A DNA stretch of 58,260 nt from MGIIa-L3 sp11892u. Lineage in GTDB: Archaea; Thermoplasmatota; Poseidoniia; Poseidoniales; Poseidoniaceae. Below the pieces are notes generated by a model. The model saw only the letters and a list, made by a program, of their open reading frames with translations, did not search any database and was not told the DNA's origin. This document shows, piece after piece, positions 50,831 through 58,260 of the stretch. The stretch lies in the NCBI GenBank assembly GCA_965659685.1, contig CBFHXB010000015.1:1-58260 (forward strand), read 5' to 3'. A program made the translations under genes and the position numbers. Numbering within the stretch: the first letter of the stretch is position 1; every line of letters begins with the position of its first letter.

Positions 50831-53044
50831 ATGCAGGCCCTGCTCATGTTGGGCGTGTTGACGGCCCTGCCGGGCGTTGCCCTGGCAAGCATGTTGGATC
50901 CCAATGGCGGACGCTTGCGCCACTGGTGCGCGGCTCCTGCTCTCGGCTTGGTCCTCCATGGCGCCATGTTTGGCACGATGGTCCTCATCGGCGTATGGTC
51001 CTTCGAGGCGGCATGCGTTGCTGTGCTCGTCGTGCAGGGATGGGCGGCAGCGATGGTCCGCCGTGGCAAAGGGGAGGCGGTCCCGTCTGAACGGGATGCT
51101 TGGTTTCAGGCCCACCGTTCGCGCGGGCGGGTGTGGCTTGGGGGCGGCATCGGGGCCTTGGCGCTTCTCCCCGTCGTGGTCGCTGACGTGCCCCAAGGCG
51201 TGGATTGGGTCGGCTTCACGGCGCTGGCGCACCACCTCATGGAACGGGGTTCGCTCGCGTCTGCGTCTGGGCATGCATGGCTGTATCCGCCGGGGATTCC
51301 GGCGTTGGTGGCCTTCCTTTCCACGCTGACAGGGGCGGCCCTGCCCAGCACTGGCCTCGCCGTCGGACAGTTCACCCTCACCGCCTTGATGCTCGGTATG
51401 CTCGCAGCGATGGACCGTCACGGCGCTGGCGGAGAGGCGGTCTTGGCCATGGTGCTCGCGGTGGGGGTGTTCTCGAAAGTGCTGGACAGCGGGTGGCCCA
51501 CCGTGGCTTCCTTGGCCCTCATTCCTGCAAACCTTGGTCGTGTGCTGGACGGGGACGGTCCTCGTGCAGGCACGAGGTTGACCTTGCTCCTCAGCGCCAT
51601 GGTCTCGGCCTTGATCCATCCCGCCGGCGCCTTGCTTCTTCTGCTCCTGCTGATGGCCGACGTGGCGTGTCAAGGCCTTGCGAAGGGGCCGTTGAACCGG
51701 GCTCGGCTTGACCTTGCCGTGTTGCTCGGGCTCGTGCTGCTCCTGTCTGCCGTGGCCCTCCTCAGTCAAGACGTCCGTCTCGATGCGCCCTTTGCCGAGG
51801 ACGGGTGGCAGGGCGGTTGGCCAATGTTGGCCTATGGAAGCCCGCTGTTGGTGCTGGCAGCATGGGCCGGATGGTGCTTACGAGGACATGCGGAATCGCG
51901 GCTTCTGGTGGTCTGGTTGCTCTTAACGTGGGGGTTGAGTTTGGTTCACCTCCTTCCCGAGGGCATGCGTGGCCCGGCGATCAGCAACCTTGGTTCCGGC
52001 CTGTACGCCATGGCCATGTATGCGTTCCACCTCCCTGCGGCTGCTCTGGTCGCGCTGTGGTGGTCCGACTCGACTGCACTTCGCTCAGGGGATGCCTCCC
52101 CGAGCCTGTTCGTGGTCGGGCGTGATCCATCTCCGCCTCGCGCAATGGCGGTCGGGCTCGCGGTCATCGTCGTCCTGTGCAGCCTCATGGCCACAGGAGC
52201 CATGGCCCGTTTGTGGGACCATGAGGAAATCCTGGCGGTCGCTCCAGGGGACGTTGAGGTCGGGGAGCATCTCCTCGAGCGTGCAGGCAACGATCTGGTG
52301 TATGCCGAACAAGCACCTTGGGGCGAAGCGATGGTGACGGTCGGTCTGAACGTCACGGTGGGGGTTGACCTTGGGGTCCATGACGGGCCCACCGAACTTC
52401 ACCTTCGGGCCACACAAGCCGTGTTGACCGACGACGTCTCCACGCTCGAAGAACTGGGCGTGCGTTGGGCCATCTCAAGCCCCCACGGGGCGCTCGGTTG
52501 GGTGTTGGAACGTTCCCCATGGTGGGAGCTGGTTCACGAGGTATCTGGCAGCCGGTCGTGGCAGGTTCGAGCAGAGCCCATGTCCACGTTCCTCGGTGTG
52601 ACCACGGTCGTTGCGGCCTCGTGTGAGCAGACCGACTGCAGCATGCGACCGGACCCTTGGGTGGGTCAGCGGTGGAACGATCCCCACGGACTTGGTGCGG
52701 ACAGGCCTGTGATCGATGCTCCAGCACGCGTGACCTTGGCCGTGGAACCGCCGACCGATCTTCCGGACACGCTCGTCATGTGCCTGCATGTGGAGCGCCT
52801 TGGCGCCATTGAATCCGGTGAAGTTCGTGTGGGTTCATGGGTTGCGGAACTTGCTGGACCTGCTGGACACGACCGGCTCTGCGGGGAAGGGCAAGCGTCG
52901 GAGGAGCTGACCGTCACGTTGGACGACGCACGGCAACGTTGGGTGGATCCTGCCGGGGCTTCGGGTCGCAGCGATCGCTTGCTCAGCGTTGACGGTCTGC
53001 GCGTGCATGCCCTTACCTTCCACCCTGCGTCGGCCAAAGCATGA
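50831..53044 (+). CDS. Polytopic membrane protein, probable GT-C-type glycosyltransferase
   Basis: 737 residues from the ATG at 50831, preceded by GAGGAGC. About twelve membrane helices occupy residues 1-540. After the first helices, the loop DVPQGVDWVGFTALAHHLME and the phrase AWLYPPGIPALVAFL follow the layout of GT-C enzymes, which use lipid-linked sugars. The last 190 residues are soluble and probably outside, with a Cys pair (SCEQTDC). The GT2 gene follows 25 bases later. The pair suggests glycan transfer onto surface proteins using a polyprenyl-phosphate sugar. The acceptor cannot be read from sequence. Confidence 0.7.
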   Translation: MQALLMLGVLTALPGVALASMLDPNGGRLRHWCAAPALGLVLHGAMFGTMVLIGVWSFEAACVAVLVVQGWAAAMVRRGKGEAVPSERDAWFQAHRSRGRVWLGGGIGALALLPVVVADVPQGVDWVGFTALAHHLMERGSLASASGHAWLYPPGIPALVAFLSTLTGAALPSTGLAVGQFTLTALMLGMLAAMDRHGAGGEAVLAMVLAVGVFSKVLDSGWPTVASLALIPANLGRVLDGDGPRAGTRLTLLLSAMVSALIHPAGALLLLLLLMADVACQGLAKGPLNRARLDLAVLLGLVLLLSAVALLSQDVRLDAPFAEDGWQGGWPMLAYGSPLLVLAAWAGWCLRGHAESRLLVVWLLLTWGLSLVHLLPEGMRGPAISNLGSGLYAMAMYAFHLPAAALVALWWSDSTALRSGDASPSLFVVGRDPSPPRAMAVGLAVIVVLCSLMATGAMARLWDHEEILAVAPGDVEVGEHLLERAGNDLVYAEQAPWGEAMVTVGLNVTVGVDLGVHDGPTELHLRATQAVLTDDVSTLEELGVRWAISSPHGALGWVLERSPWWELVHEVSGSRSWQVRAEPMSTFLGVTTVVAASCEQTDCSMRPDPWVGQRWNDPHGLGADRPVIDAPARVTLAVEPPTDLPDTLVMCLHVERLGAIESGEVRVGSWVAELAGPAGHDRLCGEGQASEELTVTLDDARQRWVDPAGASGRSDRLLSVDGLRVHALTFHPASAKA

Positions 53045-53069
53045 ACATCAATGCCGGTCAGCGAGGCTC

Positions 53070-53759
53070 ATGCGGGCCCTGCTCGTGTTGCCGACCCTCA
53101 ACGAGGAGGCCGGTGTGCAAGAGGTCCTCGCTGACGCATTGCAGCAGCACGAAACCTTCGATGTCTTGGTCGTCGACGGGCGCAGCGAAGACGCGACCGT
53201 TGCCTTGGCCGAAGGTGCAGGCGTTCACGTGGTGCAGCAACACGGCCGAGGCAAAGGCGCGGCCATCCGAACGGCCATCGACGTTTTTCTCGCCGGTTCA
53301 TGGCATGCCTTGGCGATGATTGACGCGGACGGAACCTACCCCGTCGAGGCCTTGGTCGAGATGATGCCCAAGGTCGACCGTCACCCGGTGTTGGTCGGTG
53401 ACCGCCTACGTGGGCCATTGGAACCGGGTTCGATGAGCAGGTTGAATTTCCTCGGAAACCGCTTCCTCAGTGCTGTCGCTTCCGTGGTGCATCGTACGGA
53501 TGCAGCGGACGTGTGTTCGGGCTGTTGGGTGATCCGTCGTGACGTCGTTGAGGGCTTGCGCCTGAACAGCCTCGGCTTCGAACTTGAGGCCGAACTCTTC
53601 GCCTCATTGGCGGGGATGGGTCACCCTCCGACGTGGGTTCGCATTCCTTACCGCGCTCGCAAGGGGCAGGCAAAGCTGACGTCCATCCTCGACGGCGTTC
53701 GCATCCTTCGCAAACTTCTGGTCCGACGCGTGGTGGCGGCCAGAAAAACACATCTTTGA
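53070..53759 (+). CDS. GT2 glycosyltransferase, dolichyl-phosphate sugar synthase-like
   Basis: 229 residues from the ATG at 53070, where the domain begins (MRALLVLPTLNEE). The GT-A fold motifs are PTLNE (8-12), VVDGRSEDAT, RGKGAAIR and DADG (85-88, the metal/nucleotide site). Later LGNRFLSAVAS and DVCSGCWVIRR match DPM1-like enzymes that load a sugar on a polyprenyl phosphate. No C-terminal membrane domain. With the preceding GT-C-like protein it forms a likely two-gene glycosylation module. Confidence 0.87.
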   Translation: MRALLVLPTLNEEAGVQEVLADALQQHETFDVLVVDGRSEDATVALAEGAGVHVVQQHGRGKGAAIRTAIDVFLAGSWHALAMIDADGTYPVEALVEMMPKVDRHPVLVGDRLRGPLEPGSMSRLNFLGNRFLSAVASVVHRTDAADVCSGCWVIRRDVVEGLRLNSLGFELEAELFASLAGMGHPPTWVRIPYRARKGQAKLTSILDGVRILRKLLVRRVVAARKTHL

Positions 53760-53793
53760 TGCACCACGGCAGAACACACGGGAAGGAGTGGAG

Positions 53794-54861
53794 ATGCGCG
53801 GAGCGGTGGTGTTGGGGGCGTCGGGCTTGGTGGGCCAACGGCTTCAACAACGCCTGGCGAACCATCCGATGTTCGATCTTCGCGCGCTCGCAGGGTCGTC
53901 CAGAACCGCCGGTTCGAGCCCTGAAACACTGCTGTGGGGCCTTGAGGGTGAAGCGCCATCTCTCCACCTCCCTCCGGTGCTCGACGTCCAAGATCCGGCC
54001 CTCATCGAGACCTTGCGTGATCTCGGCATCACCTGGGCCTTCTCGGCCGTTCCCGCAAGCGTGGCCTTTGAACTGGAGTCGCGCCTCGTGGACGGGGGGA
54101 TCCGTGTCTGCTCCAACGCAAGCGCCCATCGTCGTCGAACTGACGTGCCCCTCGTCGTCGCCGACGTCAACCCACAGCATTTGGCAGCAAGGCCCCCGAA
54201 CGAGGTCTTGCACGCATGCGCCACAAACTGCACCCTGATTCCCCTGTTGATGCCCTACCTCGCCCTTCACCGTGCCTTCGGGGTATCTTCCTACCACGCC
54301 ATCAGCGAGCAGGCACGTTCCGGTGCCGGTTATCCGTTGCTCCGTGGCGAGGTCCCGCTGGTGCCGGACATTCCCGGAGAGGCGGAGAAAACGATGGCCG
54401 AATTGGCTTGGGTCACAGGGCAACTCAACGCCGGGGTCGTCGAACCGGCCACGGTGGACGCCCGCATGCGGTGCCAACGCGTTGATGAGACGGAAGGTCA
54501 CGTGGTGGACGTCGTGTTTGACTTGGCGCAGCCCACCACCTTGCGTGAGGTCGAGGGTGCGCTCGACGCCTTCACGACGCATGCTGACGCAGCAGGTTTG
54601 CCTTCTGCACCTCACGCGCCGATGATGCGCATCGACGGTTCCGTCGAACGTCGCCTGCACCTCTGGGCTGACGGCCTTTCCTTCCCAACGTCCGTCGATC
54701 CCTCCACCGACCTGCAGGCAGGCATGGCCGTGGTCGTCGGCGACGTGCAGATGGAACGCCCCACGCGCGTCCGTTTGCGTGCCTTGTCCCACAACACCGT
54801 CCGTGGTGCGGCCGGCGGCGTTGTTCTTCTCGCTGAATTGGCCTCAACTTTGTGGCCCTGA
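53794..54861 (+). CDS. asd: Aspartate-semialdehyde dehydrogenase
   Basis: 355 residues of the archaeal/fungal type. NADP-binding GASGLVGQR (residues 8-16) starts the Rossmann fold. The active-site Cys146 lies in ACATNCTLIPL, and His236 in ETEGHVVDV. It reduces aspartyl phosphate to aspartate semialdehyde for Thr, Met and Lys synthesis. The ATG at 53794 has GGAAGGAGTG 5 bases upstream; a GTG at 53788 falls inside that site and is rejected. No aspartokinase is in the window. Confidence 0.93.
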   Translation: MRGAVVLGASGLVGQRLQQRLANHPMFDLRALAGSSRTAGSSPETLLWGLEGEAPSLHLPPVLDVQDPALIETLRDLGITWAFSAVPASVAFELESRLVDGGIRVCSNASAHRRRTDVPLVVADVNPQHLAARPPNEVLHACATNCTLIPLLMPYLALHRAFGVSSYHAISEQARSGAGYPLLRGEVPLVPDIPGEAEKTMAELAWVTGQLNAGVVEPATVDARMRCQRVDETEGHVVDVVFDLAQPTTLREVEGALDAFTTHADAAGLPSAPHAPMMRIDGSVERRLHLWADGLSFPTSVDPSTDLQAGMAVVVGDVQMERPTRVRLRALSHNTVRGAAGGVVLLAELASTLWP

Positions 54862-54912
54862 CCGTCGGAACCCCTTCAAACCCCAAGGCATGTTCACCTT
54901 CTGGGTGAAGGC

Positions 54913-56025
54913 ATGGGCGTCACGGCAATGATTCCAGACGCGACCATCGGGCAACTCCTCGGTGAGGCCACTTCACGTTGGGGTGCCATTTGGGACCCCG
55001 CAGCCAGCCGGACCCGCGTCCTGATGATGATGCCTCGAAAGGAACGGAAGTTGTACCAAATGCACGGCGATTTGGTCGAACACGGTCAACCCGTCATCTC
55101 CATCTTCCATCGGCCGCGGGCTGAGGCTCCCCTGTTGGAAGACCAGGGTCTTGACCCTCGTCTCGCTTCGTTCCTGTTCGTCGATCTTGCCTCCTCTGAC
55201 CTCGGTGCATGGTTGCAACATTTGGTCACGAGGGAAGATTGGTTGCGCAGCACCGTCGAGGTTCACCCGGTTCCTTTCTCGGTCGGATTGCCGAACCAAC
55301 GGCGCTTTGAGACCGAGCGCGTGCTGTTGTTCCGTCATCCGGACCTGCCCGCCATCGAACGGTACCACCTCCCGTTTTCCGTGGCTTCGTTGGCCGGGAA
55401 ATGCTACGTCAGTTTGCCCGCGCGGCAGGCCGCAGAACATGCCCGGCAACAAGCGGAAGTGCTTGGTGTTGGACGGTTGGAGCGTCCTGCTCCCACGCCT
55501 CAGGTGGACGCGCCCGCGCCTGTTGATGAACCACCCCATCCCGCGGCTTCCGATGTTCCACAGGTTGACGCTCCCGCCACGGAGGAAGCGAAGGCCGACC
55601 CTGTTCCGCTTCCTGACGTCGAGCAACCCGACCGTCCTGAAACACTGCTGGAAAACGTCAGCAGACGCGTGGACGAAGCCATGGAGGACATGGTGTCGGC
55701 CGAATCCGAGGCCGTGGCTTTGCCCGTTGACCTTGATTCGCCGCCGGTCGCGCCCCCATTACCTGCCGATGCACAAGCGGACGTCCCAGATGTGCCGGCC
55801 TCCAAGGAAGTCCCTGCACCGCCTGTTCCAGAGGTACCACCCCAACCGGAGATGTCCCCGATCGAAGCCGAATTCCGTGCCTTCGTTCAGGAAATGTTGG
55901 ACGCTGGCGTTGAGCCTGGCGACATGATGGACGATCCACGCTGGGAAGACCTCAACGAACGTGCCGTTGCCGCTGAACTCAACGCATGGGCCTTGTTCGT
56001 GGAAATGACCGGGCAGCAAGGTTGA
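54913..56025 (+). CDS. Protein of unknown function with N-terminal alpha/beta domain and Pro-rich linker
   Basis: 370 residues. Residues 1 to about 190 form a globular alpha/beta domain (SRTRVLMMMPRKERKLYQMH, FLFVDLASSDLGAWLQHLVT). Residues about 195-320 are a Pro/Ala/Asp-rich, probably disordered linker with repeated VDAPAP-like phrases. The C-terminal 50 residues (EAEFRAFVQEMLDAGVEPGD) are helical and acidic. No membrane segment, no catalytic motif that I recognise. It follows asd after 51 bases, with a small inverted repeat (54893-54909) over the ribosome site. No function assigned. Confidence 0.75.
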   Translation: MGVTAMIPDATIGQLLGEATSRWGAIWDPAASRTRVLMMMPRKERKLYQMHGDLVEHGQPVISIFHRPRAEAPLLEDQGLDPRLASFLFVDLASSDLGAWLQHLVTREDWLRSTVEVHPVPFSVGLPNQRRFETERVLLFRHPDLPAIERYHLPFSVASLAGKCYVSLPARQAAEHARQQAEVLGVGRLERPAPTPQVDAPAPVDEPPHPAASDVPQVDAPATEEAKADPVPLPDVEQPDRPETLLENVSRRVDEAMEDMVSAESEAVALPVDLDSPPVAPPLPADAQADVPDVPASKEVPAPPVPEVPPQPEMSPIEAEFRAFVQEMLDAGVEPGDMMDDPRWEDLNERAVAAELNAWALFVEMTGQQG

Positions 56026-56049
56026 AGCCCGTCACGCCCACGAACAACC

Positions 56050-56238
56050 ATGGGCTTCTGCATCAACTGCGGACAGCAGCATCCTGACAACATTCGGTTC
56101 TGCCGCTTTTGTGGAACCCAACAACCGGGTGAACAATTGGTGGCGCGGCTCCGCGCTGAGGCCGAACAAATCCGCATGGTCATGCAACAACTTCAGGCTC
56201 AGCAAGGGTACGGCCAGGGCCAACCACCACGCTGGTGA
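56050..56238 (+). CDS. Mini zinc-ribbon protein
   Basis: 62 residues with two CxxC knuckles (FCINCGQQ and FCRFCGTQQ) forming a zinc ribbon, then one amphipathic helix and a Gly/Gln tail. Its GTGA junction with the next gene implies coupled translation with the METTL5-type methyltransferase. The short ribbon may be a protein-binding partner. Function unknown. Confidence 0.75.
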   Translation: MGFCINCGQQHPDNIRFCRFCGTQQPGEQLVARLRAEAEQIRMVMQQLQAQQGYGQGQPPRW

Positions 56239-56888
56239 ACACCGTGCGCCTTCGGCATCTCGCAATGGCCCTCTCGTCGTTGGAACCTCATCCAATGCAG
56301 CGTGCCGATTTGGAGCAGTACGCCACGGAAGGTGACCTTGCCGCGCGTTGGATGGCAGCGGCCGCCTCCTACGGTGACCTTGAGGGCCGTCAGGTCGTGG
56401 ACGTCGGGGCCGGAAACGGCGTCCTTGGCTTGGGAGCCCATCTCTTGGGCGCCGCTGCGGTTCGCCTCATCGAAGCCGACGCCAGCGTGGCGGAGGTCGC
56501 CGTACGAAACGCTGCACAGATCGAGGCTCAGGCCGAGGTGGTCGTCAAGGTCGTCGTAAACGCGGAAGACCTTGGCCCAGTGAAGGAATCTGTTCTGGTC
56601 AGCAATCCGCCTTGGGGGGTCCAAAGCACCGGCGCAGACCGTCCTGTTCTCGAAGCCATGTTCACCAGCGATGCGGAGGTGATTCACCTCATGCATCACG
56701 CCGATGCAGGGCACGTGGAAGCCATGGCTGCAAGCCACGGTTGGCGTTCAGAAGACGTGCTTCGTGCATCGTTTCGCCTGCCCTTGGTGCACGGTCATCA
56801 GCGCAGTGGACGACGCCTCACGGAGGTGCTTTGCCGCCGATTCACCCGTTCGTCTTCAGAGGAACGCATTGAAAAGGAGGGTCCGTGA
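56235..56888 (+). CDS. METTL5-type N6-adenine RNA methyltransferase
   Basis: 217 residues from a GTG that overlaps the zinc-ribbon stop. The SAM-binding motif I is VVDVGAGNGVLGLGA (residues 54-68), preceded by LEQYATEGDLAARWM, which is typical of METTL5/archaeal homologues. The catalytic tetrad is NPPW (124-127) with GVQS after it, in place of NPPF. METTL5 modifies an adenine in small-subunit rRNA in eukaryotes. The archaeal target here is likely rRNA, by homology only. A stand-alone DNA adenine methyltransferase is less likely given the LEQY motif. Confidence 0.85.
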   Translation: MNTVRLRHLAMALSSLEPHPMQRADLEQYATEGDLAARWMAAAASYGDLEGRQVVDVGAGNGVLGLGAHLLGAAAVRLIEADASVAEVAVRNAAQIEAQAEVVVKVVVNAEDLGPVKESVLVSNPPWGVQSTGADRPVLEAMFTSDAEVIHLMHHADAGHVEAMAASHGWRSEDVLRASFRLPLVHGHQRSGRRLTEVLCRRFTRSSSEERIEKEGP

Positions 56889-56928
56889 GGCCCCGACGCG
56901 CCACCTCGGTGACGCACGACGTGATTTC

Positions 56929-58260
56929 ATGACGACGAGCCTCGTCACGCCCGGCACCAAGGTCGGGAACCATCCTGACCAAACCGCTGGACCGGGCACT
57001 GCCGTGCACGGGGACGAACTGATCGCCACCGTGCTCGGGCACGTCCATACGGTGGACGGAGCCGTCAGCGTCGAGGCCCTCAACCACGTGCTCGACATCA
57101 AGGTCGGTGACGTGGTCATTGGCATCGTGGACAAGGTCAACGAAAAGAACGCCGAATTGGTGATCACCAGCGTTGAGGGCCAAAACCTGCCCCCGGTCGC
57201 CAACCAACTTCGTGCGCAACTCCGTGTCACGGACATCGTCGACCGCTACCTCCATCAGGTCAGCGACGCCCTCCGCCGACGCGACGTTTGCCGAGCCGTG
57301 GTCACGGCCGCCTCTCCTGTGCTCCGCGTCGACATGCGCAACGACCCTGCATCCGGCGTGCTTCATGCCCTCTGCCACCACTGTGGATCCACGATGGTTC
57401 CCGACAAGGAGGGCGACTGGAACATGCATTGTCCGACGTGCGACGAGCGCACCTTCCGCGCCCTTGGTGATGGATACGGTATGGGCGATGGCCATGCGTC
57501 GCTGAACGGCGCAGGCAAGCGTTGGACCGGCGCCACGGAAGCACACTTCTCCAAGGGCCCGGCCGCTCGCGCCAGTTTCCTCGCAGAAGACGTCCGTGAA
57601 GACGGACGTCCTCGCGAATACCCCCGCTTCGACACCGGTGGCGGTGGCGGTGGACAACGCCGTCAGCGCAGCGCGCCCGGATGCCGCCTCTTCATTGGCG
57701 GCCTGGACCGTGGCGTGGACACCGACAAGCTCCGCGAACTCTTCTCCGCGCACGGGGACATGACCGATTGCGTCGTGATGACCGACGATTCTGGGACCTC
57801 TCGCGGATTCGGCTTCGTGACCTATGGCGACAAAGCGCACGCCGATGCCGCCATCGCTGCCCTCGACGGGAAGCGCATCAACGGCCGACGCATCGGCGTC
57901 CGCGATGCCGATCAGAAGCGCGAGCGCGGAGAGCGGAAGCCACAACCCAAGGGCACCAAGTTGTACGTGGGGAACCTTTCCTTCGACACCGGCGTGGATG
58001 CGCTCAAGTCCCTCGTCGCAGAGCACGCGAACGTCGTGGGCGCAGACCTCGTCATGGACAACGGTCGCTCCAAGGGCTTCGGTTTCGTCTTCATCGCAGA
58101 AGATGCCGATGCCGCTAAGGTGGTTGAAGCCATCAACGGCACGGAAGTCGACGGTCGCAAGATTCGCGCAGACATCGCCAAGCAGGGCGGTGGAAAGCGC
58201 GGCGGCGGTGGCGGTGGCGGCCAGCGCTCGTCCCGTGAAGAGCGTGCCAAGCGGGAAGAA
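56929..58260 (+). CDS. Exosome subunit Csl4 fused to two RRM domains, C-terminus cut by window edge
   Basis: 444 codons from the ATG at 56929 with no stop to the window edge. Residues 1-185 are Csl4: PGTKVGNHPDQTAGPGTAVH, an S1-type segment (VGDVVIGIVDKVNEKNAELV), then a zinc ribbon (Cys149, Cys152, Cys168, Cys171). Csl4 caps the archaeal RNA exosome and recruits DnaG. A Gly/Arg linker follows. RRM1 (about 252-326) has RNP2 RLFIGGL and RNP1 SRGFGFVTY; RRM2 (about 343-417) has RNP2 LYVGNL and RNP1 SKGFGFVFI. The tail is Gly/Arg-rich. RRMs are rare in archaea, and a Csl4-RRM-RRM fusion is unexpected. It starts 40 bases after the methyltransferase gene. Confidence 0.92.
   Translation, partial: MTTSLVTPGTKVGNHPDQTAGPGTAVHGDELIATVLGHVHTVDGAVSVEALNHVLDIKVGDVVIGIVDKVNEKNAELVITSVEGQNLPPVANQLRAQLRVTDIVDRYLHQVSDALRRRDVCRAVVTAASPVLRVDMRNDPASGVLHALCHHCGSTMVPDKEGDWNMHCPTCDERTFRALGDGYGMGDGHASLNGAGKRWTGATEAHFSKGPAARASFLAEDVREDGRPREYPRFDTGGGGGGQRRQRSAPGCRLFIGGLDRGVDTDKLRELFSAHGDMTDCVVMTDDSGTSRGFGFVTYGDKAHADAAIAALDGKRINGRRIGVRDADQKRERGERKPQPKGTKLYVGNLSFDTGVDALKSLVAEHANVVGADLVMDNGRSKGFGFVFIAEDADAAKVVEAINGTEVDGRKIRADIAKQGGGKRGGGGGGGQRSSREERAKREE

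Noticed and set aside
54893..54909. Inverted repeat TTCACC/GGTGAA just before the ATG at 54913 as a translational switch
   Set aside because: Only 6 bp with a 5-base loop, and it overlaps the ribosome-site-like GGTGAA, which can arise by chance. No second structure or conserved aptamer was seen.
1..58260. tRNA, rRNA, CRISPR, integrase or insertion sequence
   Set aside because: All spacers are under about 170 bases. None shows a cloverleaf, regular repeat-spacer pattern or transposase-like frame on either strand by eye; a dedicated tRNA and repeat scan was not run.

Overview
The window is a gene-dense, high-GC archaeal segment. It contains an archaellum locus, a TATA-binding protein, an NMD3 homologue, a Csl4 exosome subunit, a bifunctional phosphoglucose/phosphomannose isomerase and an archaeal-type IleRS. 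The mixture of very large secreted CARDB/PKD-type proteins with short cytosolic tails, a fused aconitase X protein and Ccm-type cytochrome c maturation genes points to a planktonic member of Thermoplasmatota, most likely Candidatus Poseidoniales (Marine Group II). This taxonomic call is inference from gene content and motif style; no marker phylogeny was run. No tRNA, rRNA, CRISPR array, insertion sequence or integrase is visible. The longest stretch without a confident gene is about 165 bases (16510-16674), so there is no gene-free gap over 300 bases.

Layout. 1-3118 (minus) is ileS, running off the left edge. 3169-8484 (+) is a giant secreted, membrane-anchored protein. 8534-10267 (+) is glutamine-dependent NAD synthetase, ending in a 4-base overlap with a minus-strand collagen-like/ELWxxDGT-type surface protein (10264-12363). 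12459-15207 (+) holds a fused aconitase X / phosphomevalonate dehydratase and a sugar-nucleotide epimerase. 15192-16509 (minus) holds a flavin-reductase-like protein and a BCP peroxiredoxin.

16675-30666 (+) is one long archaellum operon: a small basic protein, a 1644-residue CARDB-type multi-membrane protein, an acidic coiled-coil protein, two archaellins, a FlaD/E-like protein, FlaF (enlarged), FlaG, FlaH, FlaI and FlaJ. The genes are tightly packed, with an RNA hairpin between the archaellins and the motor genes. I regard the three upstream proteins, the enlarged FlaF and the unusual archaellins as the most likely undescribed system here.

30667-31308 (minus) is an endonuclease III with an incomplete cluster motif. 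31428-36601 (+) has tbp (with a near-leaderless TATA promoter), a small membrane protein, a giant PKD-type surface protein and a SepF-like protein. 36596-45686 (minus) is a co-directional block: rhomboid protease, giant subtilase, glmS, KaiC-like ATPase, maf. 45763-50138 (+) carries a CcmAB fusion, CcmC, a 58-residue CcmD-like protein, NMD3 and PGI/PMI. 50142-50798 (minus) is an M23-family metallopeptidase. 50831-56888 (+) carries a GT-C-like membrane protein, a GT2 glycosyltransferase, aspartate-semialdehyde dehydrogenase, an unknown protein, a mini zinc ribbon and a METTL5-type methyltransferase. 56929 to the right edge is a Csl4 exosome subunit fused in frame to two RRM domains and a Gly/Arg-rich tail.

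Themes that tie the genes together are surface glycoprotein construction (GlmS, PGI/PMI, epimerase, GT2, GT-C, giant sequon-rich proteins, membrane proteases) and motility. Gene ends are extremely compact, with several convergent pairs overlapping or abutting at the stop codons.
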